This document shows positions 50,217 through 60,544 of a stretch of DNA of 64,000 bases, in pieces (positions within the stretch are counted from its first letter, which is position 1; each line of letters opens with the position of its first letter). Source of the stretch: Streptomyces rubiginosohelvolus. GTDB taxonomy: Bacteria; Actinomycetota; Actinomycetes; Streptomycetales; Streptomycetaceae. The position numbers were made by a program, and so were the translations under genes. The stretch lies in assembly GCF_014649875.1 (NCBI RefSeq), contig NZ_BMTW01000002.1, positions 186,001-250,000 of the forward strand. The letters run 5' to 3'. The notes under the pieces are model-generated. The model saw only the letters and a list, made by a program, of their open reading frames with translations, was not told the origin of the DNA and did not search any database.

Positions 50217-51347
50217 TCAATGTGAGATCTGCCGGGCGGGCCCCATGGCCAGGCCCGGCTCGGGGCTCTGCCGCGCGATGGACAGGGCTCCGTCGAGACC
50301 GATCGACGCCAGCACCACCCGACCCGCGTGATCGGTCGCCAAGGCCGGTGCCGTGGACGTCCGCTCGCCGGCCGGCGACCACCAGAGGCCACCCTCCTCA
50401 CCCTCGGTGCCGCAGGCCGCCAGCATGACGTGGCCGTCGGTGTCGCGGTGGGCGAGGACCGTGCAGTCGTACCCGTCGAGCACCGTCCTGAGGACGGAGA
50501 CCGGCCCTTCGGCGGGGGCGCCGCCCAGGGGGATCAGCCAGCCTCCGACGCGATGGGCCACCACTCCCCCGGTGACCGGGTCGGTCCAGTAGTACGTGCA
50601 CCGGTCCGGCGCGGTCGCCAGCGCGGTCACACTGCCCGGCGCCATCTGGACGGGGATGTCGCGCTCCCGGGTGAAGCCGCCGTTCGGCGCCGACTGACGC
50701 CAGTGCATCGCGACGCCCGGGCCCGGCACGAGGAGGTCGACGGTCCCGGCCGGGCCGAGGGTGACCGCCATCCCCTCCTCGGCACCCCGGGCGTTCATGT
50801 TGTGCCACGACCCCCACACGCCGGCCTTGTCGTCGCGCCGCAGCATCACGCCGCCGGCCCCCGTGCGCACGAAGAAGTGCACCAGGCCGGTCGGGCCCAC
50901 CACGCCCACCGGCGCCCCGAGGCCCGAGGCCTGGTCGGAGTTCTTGCGCGGGTTGCCCAGGGAGTGCCAGCTCGTGAGTCCGCGGCCGCTCTGGTACTGG
51001 ATGGCGTGCACCACGTCGACGACGGGCGGCCCGTCCCCCTTCGGTACGGACCGGCGCCCGAGGAAGTGCACATAACCGTCGGCGCCCTGGGCCAGGGAGA
51101 GATGCGTCAGATGCGGCACCTCGAAGAGGTCCGGCCCGGACCACTCCGGCCCGCCGGGCCGCGTCTCCGTCCACCGGAGCACGCCGCCGGCGTGGCGCGC
51201 GTAGGCGGCCAGGCGTCCGTCCTTGCCCCGCACCAGCCACTGCCCGGAGACCGCCGCCACGGCGGAGGGCCGAGCGCCCTCCGCGTACCCCTCGGCCGCC
51301 CGCCCCCGTACGCTCCCCCGGTCGGCACGCCCTGACTTGACCCGCAT
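50217..51347 (-). CDS. Putative beta-propeller/lectin-like protein of the Stealth island
   Basis: 376 residues from ATG 51347, with GGGAAGG upstream; a GTG much further upstream would add basic nonsense. The sequence consists of repeated strand units with W and GPDG/G-x-VH features (WLVRGKDGRLAAYARHAGG, SWHSLGNPRKNSDQASGLGA, VHFFVRTGAGGVMLRRDDKA, LHW-like AMHWRQSAPNGGFTRERDI, YYWTDPVTGGVVAHRVGGWL, LASIGLDGALSIARQ), as in five- to seven-bladed propellers of the PLL/DUF346 lectin kind. No signal peptide or catalytic motif. A carbohydrate-binding role is inferred from fold and location. Confidence 0.65.
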   Translation of the reverse strand: MRVKSGRADRGSVRGRAAEGYAEGARPSAVAAVSGQWLVRGKDGRLAAYARHAGGVLRWTETRPGGPEWSGPDLFEVPHLTHLSLAQGADGYVHFLGRRSVPKGDGPPVVDVVHAIQYQSGRGLTSWHSLGNPRKNSDQASGLGAPVGVVGPTGLVHFFVRTGAGGVMLRRDDKAGVWGSWHNMNARGAEEGMAVTLGPAGTVDLLVPGPGVAMHWRQSAPNGGFTRERDIPVQMAPGSVTALATAPDRCTYYWTDPVTGGVVAHRVGGWLIPLGGAPAEGPVSVLRTVLDGYDCTVLAHRDTDGHVMLAACGTEGEEGGLWWSPAGERTSTAPALATDHAGRVVLASIGLDGALSIARQSPEPGLAMGPARQISH

Positions 51348-51646
51348 GATGTGACGTCGTCCTTCCCTTGATCCCCCGCCCCGGGCCCGGACCGCTGCTC
51401 GCCCCTCCGGATGAGGAGCCCGCGACGGACGCGAAGCTGGACCATCATAGAATCTCCGTTCGATCGCCATGGCATCGCCACATCGATTTCGCTTCCTGGT
51501 AGCGCGGGTGACGGGAGCACGGAATCGCTCACGATTCGAAAGTTTGTCTATACTGCTCTGCCACCCCCACTGGCCGGACCGGCCCCACCCGAGTCCCCTG
51601 TACTCCCCTGCCCTCACGGGCAATGAGATGTGAGGACTCCCGCACG
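51348..51646. promoter_or_regulatory. Divergent intergenic region between the propeller and LCP genes
   Basis: No gene is seen in these 299 nt. On the plus strand TATACT (51549-51554) is a good -10 for the LCP gene, with a GAATCG/CGATTC inverted repeat (51522-51527, 51532-51537) just upstream. On the minus strand TATGAT (51449-51444) is a possible -10 for the propeller gene. Confidence 0.55.
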
Positions 51647-52726
51647 ATGAGCAACGACGAGACGACCCCGGGCCCCCGCGCCTCCCGACGCGCGGCGAAG
51701 CCCCGCAAACGCCGCCGCGGCCTCAAGATCACGCTCGGTGTCCTGCTCGTCCTGCTGCTCGCCACCGGTGGCACCCTCTACTGGCTCTACAGTCAGCTCG
51801 ACGGGAACATCAAGGGCGTCGACATCAACAAGGCGCTCGGTGAGGACCGCCCGGAGAAGCTCCCCACCAGCGGGCAGAACCTGCTGGTCCTCGGCTCGGA
51901 CTCCCGTGCCGGGGCGGAGAACAAGGAGCTGGGCGGCGGCGGCTCCGTCGGCGGCGCGCGCTCCGACACCGCGATGGTGGTGCACATACCCGAGGGCCGG
52001 TCGAAGGCCGTCGCCGTCTCCATCCCGCGCGACACCCTGGTGACCCGGCCCGAGTGCGTCAAGGACGACGGCTCGACGGTGGCGGGCAAGGAGCGCGTCA
52101 TGTTCAACTCCGTCTACGCGCAGGTCGGTCCGGCCTGTGTGGTGAAGACGGTGGAGAAGATGTCGGGCGTCCGCGTCGACCACTACCTGGAGATCAACTT
52201 CGCCGGGTTCAAGGACCTGGTCGACGCGATCGGCGGGGTCACCGTCGACGTACCGCAGGACATCGACGACAAGGCGTCTGGGCTGAGCCTCACCGCGGGC
52301 CCGCAGAAGCTGAACGGCACCGAGTCCCTGGCGTACGTCCGGACCCGGCACGGCATCGGCGACGGCAGCGACCTCGGCCGTATCGGGCTCCAGCAGCAGT
52401 TCCTGATGGCCCTGCTGAGCGAGGTCAAGTCGCAGGACCTGCTGGGCAGCCCGACGAACTCGTACAAGATCGCCAAGTCCGCCACCCAGTCGCTCACCAC
52501 CGACTCGGGGCTCGCCTCGCTCACCTCGCTGGCGGAGTTCGCCCGCTCCATGAACGGTGTCGACCCGGCCTCCATGGAGACGATCATGCTGCCGGTGGCG
52601 TACGACAAGATCGACCCGAACCGGGTGATCGCGTCCGAACCGCAGTCCGGTCAGCTGTGGAAGGCGATCCGCGAGGACACGACGATCCCCGAGGAAGCGA
52701 AGAAGTCCCCCGCCACCGGGGGCTGA
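51647..52726 (+). CDS. LytR-CpsA-Psr (LCP) family glycopolymer ligase
   Basis: 359 residues from ATG 51647; ATG 51623 is an alternative. Basic cytoplasmic tail (RASRRAAKPRKRRRG), one membrane helix (LKITLGVLLVLLLATGGTLY) and an extracytoplasmic LCP domain: NLLVLGSDSRAG, GGARSDTAMVVHI, VSIPRDTLV, FNSVYAQVGPACVVKTVEKM, VDHYLEINFAGFKDLVDAIG, and the Arg motif YVRTRHGIGDGSDLGRIGLQ. LCP enzymes attach lipid-linked wall polymers (teichoic acid-like, arabinogalactan, capsule) to peptidoglycan. Divergent from the Stealth operon, it is a natural candidate to anchor that operon's product. Confidence 0.95.
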   Translation: MSNDETTPGPRASRRAAKPRKRRRGLKITLGVLLVLLLATGGTLYWLYSQLDGNIKGVDINKALGEDRPEKLPTSGQNLLVLGSDSRAGAENKELGGGGSVGGARSDTAMVVHIPEGRSKAVAVSIPRDTLVTRPECVKDDGSTVAGKERVMFNSVYAQVGPACVVKTVEKMSGVRVDHYLEINFAGFKDLVDAIGGVTVDVPQDIDDKASGLSLTAGPQKLNGTESLAYVRTRHGIGDGSDLGRIGLQQQFLMALLSEVKSQDLLGSPTNSYKIAKSATQSLTTDSGLASLTSLAEFARSMNGVDPASMETIMLPVAYDKIDPNRVIASEPQSGQLWKAIREDTTIPEEAKKSPATGG

Positions 52727-52765
52727 CGGGCCCTCGTACCGCTCTCCCCGTGACACCCTGCCGGG

Positions 52766-53157
52766 ATGAGCGACGACGAAGCGGTGCTGGTGATCGTGGA
52801 CGCCGCCAATGTGGTCGGGTCCGTGCCCGACGGCTGGTGGCGGGACCGGCGCGGGGCGGCGGTCCGGCTGCGCGACTCCCTGGTCCCGTACGCCGCGGCC
52901 GGGCTGCCGGGGCTGCCGGGACCGGTCGAGATCGTGCTCGTGGTCGAGGGAGCCGCCCGGGGCGTCGACTCCGTGGCCGGGGTCCGGGTCGCATCGGCCC
53001 CCGGCAGCGGTGACGACCTGATCGCCGAACTGGCGGCCGCCGCCGGTCCTGAGCGGGAGTGCGTCGTCGTCACCGCCGACCGCGGACTGCGACAGCGGGT
53101 CGAGGCGTACGGGGCCTGGTGCGTGGGACCCCGTACGGTACGGCCGAGCTCGAACCC

Positions 53158-53161
<4 letters not shown>
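52766..53161 (+). CDS. NYN/PIN-like small protein
   Basis: 131 residues. The opening VLVIVDAANVVGSVPDGWWR (Asp-Ala-Ala-Asn), SGDDLIAELAAAAGPE and CVVVTADRGLRQRVEAYG fit the NYN branch of PIN-like nucleases, with acidic residues at the expected metal-binding strands. In Streptomyces such proteins are often labelled NTP pyrophosphohydrolase without evidence. 39 nt after the LCP gene. The TAG stop overlaps the stop of the convergent permease gene within a CTAG. Confidence 0.75.
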
Positions 53162-54660
<1,499 letters not shown>

Positions 54661-54747
54661 CTGCGTACCTCCACGCATTGGTTGTGAACGCCATGATTCG
54701 GACCGGCCAGGCACGGGAACGCGCCATCCGGCCCGTTTCACGCGAAT

Positions 54748-54789
54748 GGGCCGGGAGAACCACCCGTACAGGGGCGGTTCTCCCGGCCC
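54748..54789. terminator. Hairpin between dxs and the permease gene
   Basis: GGGCCGGGAGAACC (54748-54761) and GGTTCTCCCGGCCC (54776-54789), perfect 14-bp stem, 14-nt loop. It is 24 nt after the dxs stop and terminates dxs. Confidence 0.85.
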
Positions 54790-54812
54790 GTCGGCCGTAC
54801 GGAGACTGCGGA

Positions 54813-56726
54813 TCAGTCGCGGGCGGGCTCCACCGCGCGGCTCTCGAAGCGGCCGTCCAGCTTGGCGACCAGGCCCGTCACCTGCCGGGCGATGTCCGGC
54901 GCGGTCAGCCCGATGTCGGCCATGACCTCGCCGCGCGAGGCGTGGTCGAGGAAGACCGGCGGGATGCCGAAGTCGCGCAGCGGTACGTCGACACCGGCGT
55001 CGCGCAGGGCCTGGGCCACGGCGGAGCCGACGCCTCCGGCGCGGCTGTTGTCCTCGACCGTGACGACGACGCGGTGGCGCTCGGCGAGCGGGGCGAGGGC
55101 CTCGTCGACGGGCTTGACCCAACGGGGGTCGACGACGGTGCTGGAGATGCCCTGGGCGTCCAGCAGCTCGGCGATCTCCAGGCACATCGGGGCGAGCGCG
55201 CCGACGGAGACGATCAGGACGTCCGGGCGAGCCGCCTTGGGCTTGCGCAGGATGTCCATGCCGCCGGCCTTGCCGACCGCCTGGACGGCGGGGCCGACCG
55301 CGCCCTTGGAGAAACGGACCACGGTGGGCGCGTCATCGACGGCGACGGCCTCGCGCAGCTGGGCGCGGACCTGGTCGGCGTCGCGCGGGGCGGCGATCCG
55401 GAGCGTGGGCACGCACTGGAGGATCGACATGTCCCACATGCCGTTGTGCGACGCGCCGTCCGTGCCGGTGATGCCGGCCCGGTCCAGGACGAAGGTGACG
55501 CCGCACTTGTGCAGGGCGACGTCCATCAGGACCTGGTCGAAGGCGCGGTTGAGGAAGGTGGCGTAGACCGCGAAGACCGGGTGGAGGCCGCCGGTGGCGA
55601 GGCCGGCCGCGGAGACCGCGCCGTGCTGCTCGGCGATGCCGACGTCGTAGATCCGGTCCGGGAAGGCCTCCTCGAACTTGCCGAGGCCGACCGGCTGGAG
55701 CATGGCGGCCGTGATCGCGACGATGTCCTCGCGCTCCTGGCCGAGCTTGACCATCTCCTCGCCGAAGACGGAGGTCCAGTCGAGGCCGGAGGTGGAGATC
55801 GGCAGGCCGGTGTCCGGGTGGATCTTGCCGACCGCGTGGAAGCGGTCCGCCTCGTCCTCCAGGGCCGGGGTGTAGCCGCGGCCCTTCTCGGTGAGGCAGT
55901 GCACGATGACCGGGCCGCCGAAGCGTTTGGCGCGCTGGAGAGCGGATTCCAGGGCCTCGATGTCGTGGCCGTCGATCGGGCCGACGTACTTCAGGCCGAG
56001 GTCCTCGAACATGCCCTGCGGGGCGATGAAGTCCTTGAGGCCCTTCTTGGCGCCGTGCAGGGTGTCGTACAGCGGGCGGCCGACGACGGGCGTGCGCTCC
56101 AGGAAGTCCTTGCCGCGGGCCAGGAACCGTTCGTAACCGTCGGTCGTACGGAGCGTGGCGAGGTGGTTGGCCAGGCCGCCGATGGTCGGGGCGTAGGAGC
56201 GCTCGTTGTCGTTGACGACGATGACGAGGGGGCGGTCCTTGGCGGCGGCGATGTTGTTCAGCGCCTCCCAGGCCATACCGCCCGTGAGCGCGCCGTCACC
56301 GATCACCGCGACGACGTGGTCGTCCTTCTTCAGGACCTCGTTCGCCTTGGCCATGCCGTCGGCCCAGCCGAGGACCCCGGAGGCGTGGCTGTTCTCGATG
56401 ATGTCGTGGTCGGACTCGGCGCGGGAGGGGTAGCCGGACAGGCCGCCCTTGCTCTTGAGCCGGGAGAAGTCCTGGCGGCCGGTGAGCAGCTTGTGGACGT
56501 AGGCCTGGTGGCCGGTGTCCCAGAGCACCTTGTCCTTGGGGGACTCGAAGACCCGGTGCAGGGCGATGGTGAGCTCGACGACGCCCAGGTTGGGTCCGAG
56601 GTGGCCGCCGGTCTTGGACACCGCGTCCACCAGGAAGGTGCGGATCTCCTCCGCGAGCTGGTCCAGCTCACCGAGGCTGAGCCGGTCCAGGTCGCGCGGT
56701 CCCTTGATGCGGGTCAGCAGATCCAC
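54813..56726 (-). CDS. dxs: 1-deoxy-D-xylulose-5-phosphate synthase Dxs
   Basis: 637 residues from GTG 56726 with AAGGAGG upstream. Thiamine-diphosphate enzyme that condenses pyruvate and glyceraldehyde-3-phosphate, the first step of the MEP isoprenoid pathway. Motifs: [35 protein letters not shown], ThDP motif [30 protein letters not shown], then the pyrimidine-binding domain [17 protein letters not shown] with the catalytic Glu, and [20 protein letters not shown]. Monocistronic, flanked by terminators on both sides. Confidence 0.98.
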   Translation of the reverse strand: MDLLTRIKGPRDLDRLSLGELDQLAEEIRTFLVDAVSKTGGHLGPNLGVVELTIALHRVFESPKDKVLWDTGHQAYVHKLLTGRQDFSRLKSKGGLSGYPSRAESDHDIIENSHASGVLGWADGMAKANEVLKKDDHVVAVIGDGALTGGMAWEALNNIAAAKDRPLVIVVNDNERSYAPTIGGLANHLATLRTTDGYERFLARGKDFLERTPVVGRPLYDTLHGAKKGLKDFIAPQGMFEDLGLKYVGPIDGHDIEALESALQRAKRFGGPVIVHCLTEKGRGYTPALEDEADRFHAVGKIHPDTGLPISTSGLDWTSVFGEEMVKLGQEREDIVAITAAMLQPVGLGKFEEAFPDRIYDVGIAEQHGAVSAAGLATGGLHPVFAVYATFLNRAFDQVLMDVALHKCGVTFVLDRAGITGTDGASHNGMWDMSILQCVPTLRIAAPRDADQVRAQLREAVAVDDAPTVVRFSKGAVGPAVQAVGKAGGMDILRKPKAARPDVLIVSVGALAPMCLEIAELLDAQGISSTVVDPRWVKPVDEALAPLAERHRVVVTVEDNSRAGGVGSAVAQALRDAGVDVPLRDFGIPPVFLDHASRGEVMADIGLTAPDIARQVTGLVAKLDGRFESRAVEPARD

Positions 56727-56834
56727 CCGTGCCTCCTTGCGTTTGAGCTGATCGAGCGTGCCGATCCGATGAGTCTAATGTTCCGCTACCGGACGTGAGC
56801 AGCGGGCGGGCCTGTTCGTAGCGATACCCGGACA

Positions 56835-56881
56835 CGCGCAGGTGCCCGGCAGCCCCTGTCGGGACGCCGGGCACCTGCGCG
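56835..56881. terminator. Terminator of the xyl operon
   Basis: CGCGCAGGTGCCCGGC (56835-56850) and GCCGGGCACCTGCGCG (56866-56881), perfect 16-bp stem, 15-nt loop, 9 nt after the xylH stop (leftward). Confidence 0.92.
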
Positions 56882-56890
56882 AACGTGCGG

Positions 56891-58225
56891 TCAGGCGCGA
56901 CCCGCGGTCTTCTGGGTCTTACGGGTGACGGAGTCGATGACGACCGTGGCGAGCAGCACGGCGCCGGTGACCATGTACTGGATCGGCGTGGCGATGCCCT
57001 CCAGCGACAGTCCGTACTGGATCGAGACGATCACCATGACGCCGAGCAGGGCGTTCCAGGTGCGGCCGCGTCCGCCGAAGAGGCTGGTGCCGCCGATGAC
57101 GGCCGCCGCGATGACGTTCATCAGGAGGTCGCCGGTGCCGGAGCCCTGGTTGGCCGCCGCGATCTTGGAGGCCCAGAACAGGCCGCCGATCGCCGCGAAG
57201 GTGCCCGCGATGGAGAAGACGGAGATCCGGATCGCGGTGACGTTGATACCGGCACGCCGGGAGGCCTCGACGCTGCCGCCGAGCGCGAAGATCTTCCGCC
57301 CGTAGGCCGTCCGGCGGAGCAGGAAGTCCGTGCCGACCAGGACGATCAGGAAGAGGACCAGCGCGAGCGGCAGGCCGCGGTACTGGTTGAACATGTACGC
57401 GGCGGCGAAGGCGAACACCGCGAGGACCGCGGTGCGCACGGCGATGTCGGCGATCGGCCGGGACGGGACACCCGCGGCCTCGCGGCGGCGGGTGTCCACG
57501 AAGGCGGCGGCGAAGTAGCCGACGACCGCGATCGCGGCGAGCCCGTAGGCGGCGGCGACGTCGGTGAAGTAGTACGTGGTCAGCTGGCCGACCACCCCTT
57601 CGCCGTCCAGGTTGATCGTGCCGGAGTCGCCGAGCAGCTGGAGCATGAAGCCGAGCCAGAACAGCAGGCCGGCCAGGGTGACGGCGAAGGCCGGGGCCCC
57701 GATCCGGGCGAAGAAGAAGCCGTGGATCGCGCCCATCACCGCGCCGCTGACGATGGCGACGACGATCGCCAGCCATTCGTTCATGCCCTGGGTGACGCTG
57801 AGCACCGCGACCAGGGCGCCGGAGACGCCGGAGACGGAGCCGACCGAGAGGTCGATCTCGCCGAGCAGCAGGACGAAGATGATGCCCACGGCCATCATGC
57901 CGGTGGCGACCATGGTGACCGCGATGTCGCTGATGTTCTTCGCGGAGAGGAACTCGGAGTTCAGGCTCTGGAAGACGATGGCGATGATCGCGAGGCCGAT
58001 GATCACCGGGATCGAGCCCAGGTCACCGCCGCTGATCTTGCGCTTGAACTCGGTGAGGTAGCCGGCGAAGCCCTGCTCGCGGATCAGCAGACGGGGGTCG
58101 ACGACCGTGGCGGCGCCCTCGGCGGCGTCCGGGTTGCCGACCGGCGGCGCGTCCACCGGGTCGGTGCCCTTGTCCAGCGAGGTGCTGCTCTTGTCCACCG
58201 TGTTGGTGGTCTCGTCGGTGGTCAC
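56891..58225 (-). CDS. xylH: Xylose-type ABC transporter permease XylH
   Basis: 444 residues from GTG 58225, overlapping the xylG stop by GTGA. About 10-12 membrane helices of the RbsC/XylH family after a ~60-residue charged N-terminal extension. Signatures: NISDIAVTMVATGMMAVGII, LLLGEIDLSVGSVSGVSGAL (the typical DLSVG), GQLTT, IFALGGSVEASRRAGINV (ALGGN-like) and AVIGGTSLFGGRGR near the C-terminus. Partner of XylG and XylF; the S. coelicolor orthologue transports xylose and is under Rok7B7 control. Confidence 0.93.
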   Translation of the reverse strand: MTTDETTNTVDKSSTSLDKGTDPVDAPPVGNPDAAEGAATVVDPRLLIREQGFAGYLTEFKRKISGGDLGSIPVIIGLAIIAIVFQSLNSEFLSAKNISDIAVTMVATGMMAVGIIFVLLLGEIDLSVGSVSGVSGALVAVLSVTQGMNEWLAIVVAIVSGAVMGAIHGFFFARIGAPAFAVTLAGLLFWLGFMLQLLGDSGTINLDGEGVVGQLTTYYFTDVAAAYGLAAIAVVGYFAAAFVDTRRREAAGVPSRPIADIAVRTAVLAVFAFAAAYMFNQYRGLPLALVLFLIVLVGTDFLLRRTAYGRKIFALGGSVEASRRAGINVTAIRISVFSIAGTFAAIGGLFWASKIAAANQGSGTGDLLMNVIAAAVIGGTSLFGGRGRTWNALLGVMVIVSIQYGLSLEGIATPIQYMVTGAVLLATVVIDSVTRKTQKTAGRA

Positions 58226-59010
58226 TTGGAAACCTCCGCGTTGCGCGCCGCACGTCGGGTCACGGCGTTGTCCGTGGCGCCCGTGATGGCGGAGATGATC
58301 TCTTCCTGGGAGGTGGTCTTCACATCGAAGACACCGTTGTTCCGGCCCAGCCGGAGCACGGCGACCTTGTCGGCCACGGCCTTCACGTCGGCCATGTTGT
58401 GGCTGATGAGGATGACCGCGTGACCGCGCTCGCGCAGCCGCTCGACGAGGTCGAGGACCTGGGCGGTCTGCTCGACGCCGAGGGCGGCGGTCGGCTCGTC
58501 GAGGATGACGAGCTTGGGCTCACCGAGCATCGACCGGGCGATGGCCACGGTCTGGCGCTGGCCGCCGGAGAGCGAGGCGATCGGGATGCGGACGCTCGGG
58601 ATCCGGATGGAGAGCGTGGAGAGCAGCTCGCGGGAGCGGCGCTCCATCTCCACCTCGTCCAGGATGCCGAACTTGCGCAGCTCCCGGCCCAGGTAGAGGT
58701 TGCCGACGACATCGATGTTGTCGCACAGCGCGAGGTCCTGATAGACGGTCGCGACGCCCAGGTTCTGGGAGTCGTGCGGCTTGTTGATCTGCACCGCCCG
58801 GCCCTCCCACTCGATGACGCCGTCATCGATGGGGTGCACTCCGGCGATCGTCTTGACCAGCGTTGATTTACCGGCGCCGTTGTCGCCGACCAGGGCGACC
58901 ACCTCGCCGGCGTGGACCTCAAGCTCTACATCGGTGAGTACCTGGACGGCACCGAAGCGCTTGGAGACCCCTCGCAACGCCAACACGGGCGTAGCGGACA
59001 CATGAACCAT
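58222..59010 (-). CDS. xylG: Xylose-type ABC transporter ATPase XylG, single-domain
   Basis: 262 residues from ATG 59010; GTG 59001 (VSATPVLAL) has a better-spaced ribosome site, AAGGAG. Walker A VALVGDNGAGKSTLVKTIAG, Q loop ATVYQDLALC, signature SLSGGQRQTVAIARS, Walker B LVILDEPTAALG, switch His ILISHNMAD. Sugar ATPases of the XylG/RbsA class usually have two fused ABC domains (about 500 residues); this one has only one, so it would work as a dimer. Overlaps xylH. Confidence 0.92.
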   Translation of the reverse strand: MVHVSATPVLALRGVSKRFGAVQVLTDVELEVHAGEVVALVGDNGAGKSTLVKTIAGVHPIDDGVIEWEGRAVQINKPHDSQNLGVATVYQDLALCDNIDVVGNLYLGRELRKFGILDEVEMERRSRELLSTLSIRIPSVRIPIASLSGGQRQTVAIARSMLGEPKLVILDEPTAALGVEQTAQVLDLVERLRERGHAVILISHNMADVKAVADKVAVLRLGRNNGVFDVKTTSQEEIISAITGATDNAVTRRAARNAEVSK

Positions 59011-59311
59011 CTCCTTCGCCGCCTGACCGGCGGGGATGCCGCACCCGGGGGAAGGCGCGGCGGTGTCGAGCAGAAGAGATACGGGAAGAGCGGTGAAGCG
59101 TTCCGTCCGGCGCCCCGCCCGGTAGCGGGACGGTTGGTGTGCGGGACGCCGGACAGGCTTCGTGACGCGGGCGGGCCGGGGGCCTTCGCCCGCGCGGGCG
59201 GTGGGCCGCCCGGCCCTCGCGCGGGGGCGCGGCGGACCGGGTGGCGGTGGAGCGGGCGGGACCCGGCAGCTCGGGGGCGGGCCGGGTCCCTGGGGCCGGA
59301 GCCCCGGGGGA
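59011..59311 (-). promoter_or_regulatory. xylF-xylG intergenic region with an internal hairpin
   Basis: A 301-nt gap without a gene. It holds a stem at 59258-59290: GGGACCCGGC (59258-59267) and GCCGGGTCCC (59281-59290), 13-nt loop, 21 nt after the xylF stop. The remainder is very G/C-rich with many overlapping short stems. Probably a partial terminator or RNA-processing site that lets the binding protein exceed the transporter, as in other ABC sugar operons. Confidence 0.6.
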
Positions 59312-60424
59312 CTACTTCAGACCGATCTTGTCGCAGTCGGCCTTGTACTTGGCCGAGCAGATCTCGTCCAGCGTCCAGATGCCGTCCTTGATGACGGTGT
59401 CCTTGATGTTGTCCTTGGTCAGCGAGACGACCGGGACGAGGACCGTCGGGATGCCCTTGGTGGTGGCGCTGTCGACCTTGGAGGTGGCGATGGAGTCGAG
59501 CTTCTCGCCCTTGGCGAGCGCGACGGCCATCTCCGCGGCGACGATGCCCTCGGCCGGGTAGGACTTGTAGACGCTCATGAACTGCTCACCGGAGACGATG
59601 CGCTGCACACCCGCGAGCTCGGCGTCCTGGCCGGTGACCGGCGGGAGCGGCGAGAGGCCGGCGCCCTTGAGGGCGGTGATGATGCCGCCCGCCATGCCGT
59701 CGTTGGCGGAGTAGACGCCGTCGATCTTGTCCTTGCCGAGCGCGGTGATCGCCGCTTCCATGTTGGCGTTGGCGTTCTCCGGCTTCCACTCCTTGGTGTC
59801 GTACTCCTTGCCGTACTTCACCTTGCCGTCGAGGACGGACTTGGCGCCCTTCTTGAACAGGGCGGCGTTCGGGTCGGTGATCGCACCGTTCATCATCACG
59901 ATCGTGCCGCCGTCGGCCTTGTCGCCCAGGGCCTCCAGCAGGGCGGTGCCCTGGGCCCGGCCGACCTCTTCGTTGTCGAAGGAGGTGTAGGCGTCGATGG
60001 GGCCCTCGGCGAGGCGGTCGAAGGCGACGACCGGGATGCCGGCCTCCTTGGCCTTCTTGACGCTGTTGGCGATCGCCTTGGAGTCGACCGAGCCCAGGAT
60101 CAGGGCGTCGACCTTGTTGGTGATCATGGTGTCGACCTGCTGGGCCTGCGTGTTCGCATCCTGCTTGGCGTTGGCGTAGGTGACCTTCGCCTTGCCGCCG
60201 GTGAGCTCGCTGATCTTCTTCTCGATGATCGGCCGGTCGAACTTCTCGTAACGGGCCGTCTGGTTCTCGGGAAGGAGCAGACCTATCTTCAGGTCGTCGC
60301 CCTTCTTCTCCGAGCTCCCTTCGGCCTTGTCGCCGGACTCCTTGGCGCTCCCGCAAGCGGCCAGCGAGATCGCCATCGTGGTGGCGGCAACGGCAACGGC
60401 GGCACGACGCATACGCGTGTTCAT
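59312..60424 (-). CDS. xylF: Xylose-type sugar-binding lipoprotein XylF
   Basis: 370 residues from ATG 60424 with GGGAGG upstream. Lipoprotein signal AVAVAATTMAISLAACGS (lipobox LAAC). Type I periplasmic-binding fold of the ribose/xylose group: DLKIGLLLPENQTARYEKFD, NAKQDANTQAQQVDTMITNK, DALILGSVDSKAIANSVKKA, IPVVAFDRLAEGPIDAYTSF, IVMMNGAITDPNAALFKKGA, VYSANDGMAGGIITALK and PVTGQDAELAGVQRI. Binds an extracellular pentose for XylGH. The rok7B7 gene lies just upstream on the same strand (120 nt). Confidence 0.94.
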   Translation of the reverse strand: MNTRMRRAAVAVAATTMAISLAACGSAKESGDKAEGSSEKKGDDLKIGLLLPENQTARYEKFDRPIIEKKISELTGGKAKVTYANAKQDANTQAQQVDTMITNKVDALILGSVDSKAIANSVKKAKEAGIPVVAFDRLAEGPIDAYTSFDNEEVGRAQGTALLEALGDKADGGTIVMMNGAITDPNAALFKKGAKSVLDGKVKYGKEYDTKEWKPENANANMEAAITALGKDKIDGVYSANDGMAGGIITALKGAGLSPLPPVTGQDAELAGVQRIVSGEQFMSVYKSYPAEGIVAAEMAVALAKGEKLDSIATSKVDSATTKGIPTVLVPVVSLTKDNIKDTVIKDGIWTLDEICSAKYKADCDKIGLK

Positions 60425-60497
60425 TCTCGAACCTCCCTGACGAGGCCGCGACGTTGCGGCCGAGGTGGCTGGAAGTCAACTCGGCCCCAGCGCCAGC

Positions 60498-60518
60498 GTC
60501 AAGGAGTAAATCCTTAAC
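60498..60518. promoter_or_regulatory. Dyad in the rok7B7-xylF intergenic region
   Basis: GTCAAGGA (60498-60505) and TCCTTAAC (60511-60518) form an 8-bp dyad with one mismatch around GTAAA, in a locally AT-rich stretch about 75 nt upstream of xylF. Candidate operator for the ROK regulator or another repressor; ROK sites are often AT-rich inverted repeats. A TTGACG on the minus strand overlaps its right edge. Confidence 0.45.
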
Positions 60519-60544
60519 GAGATGACAACGGTGCCATTCGTTAT

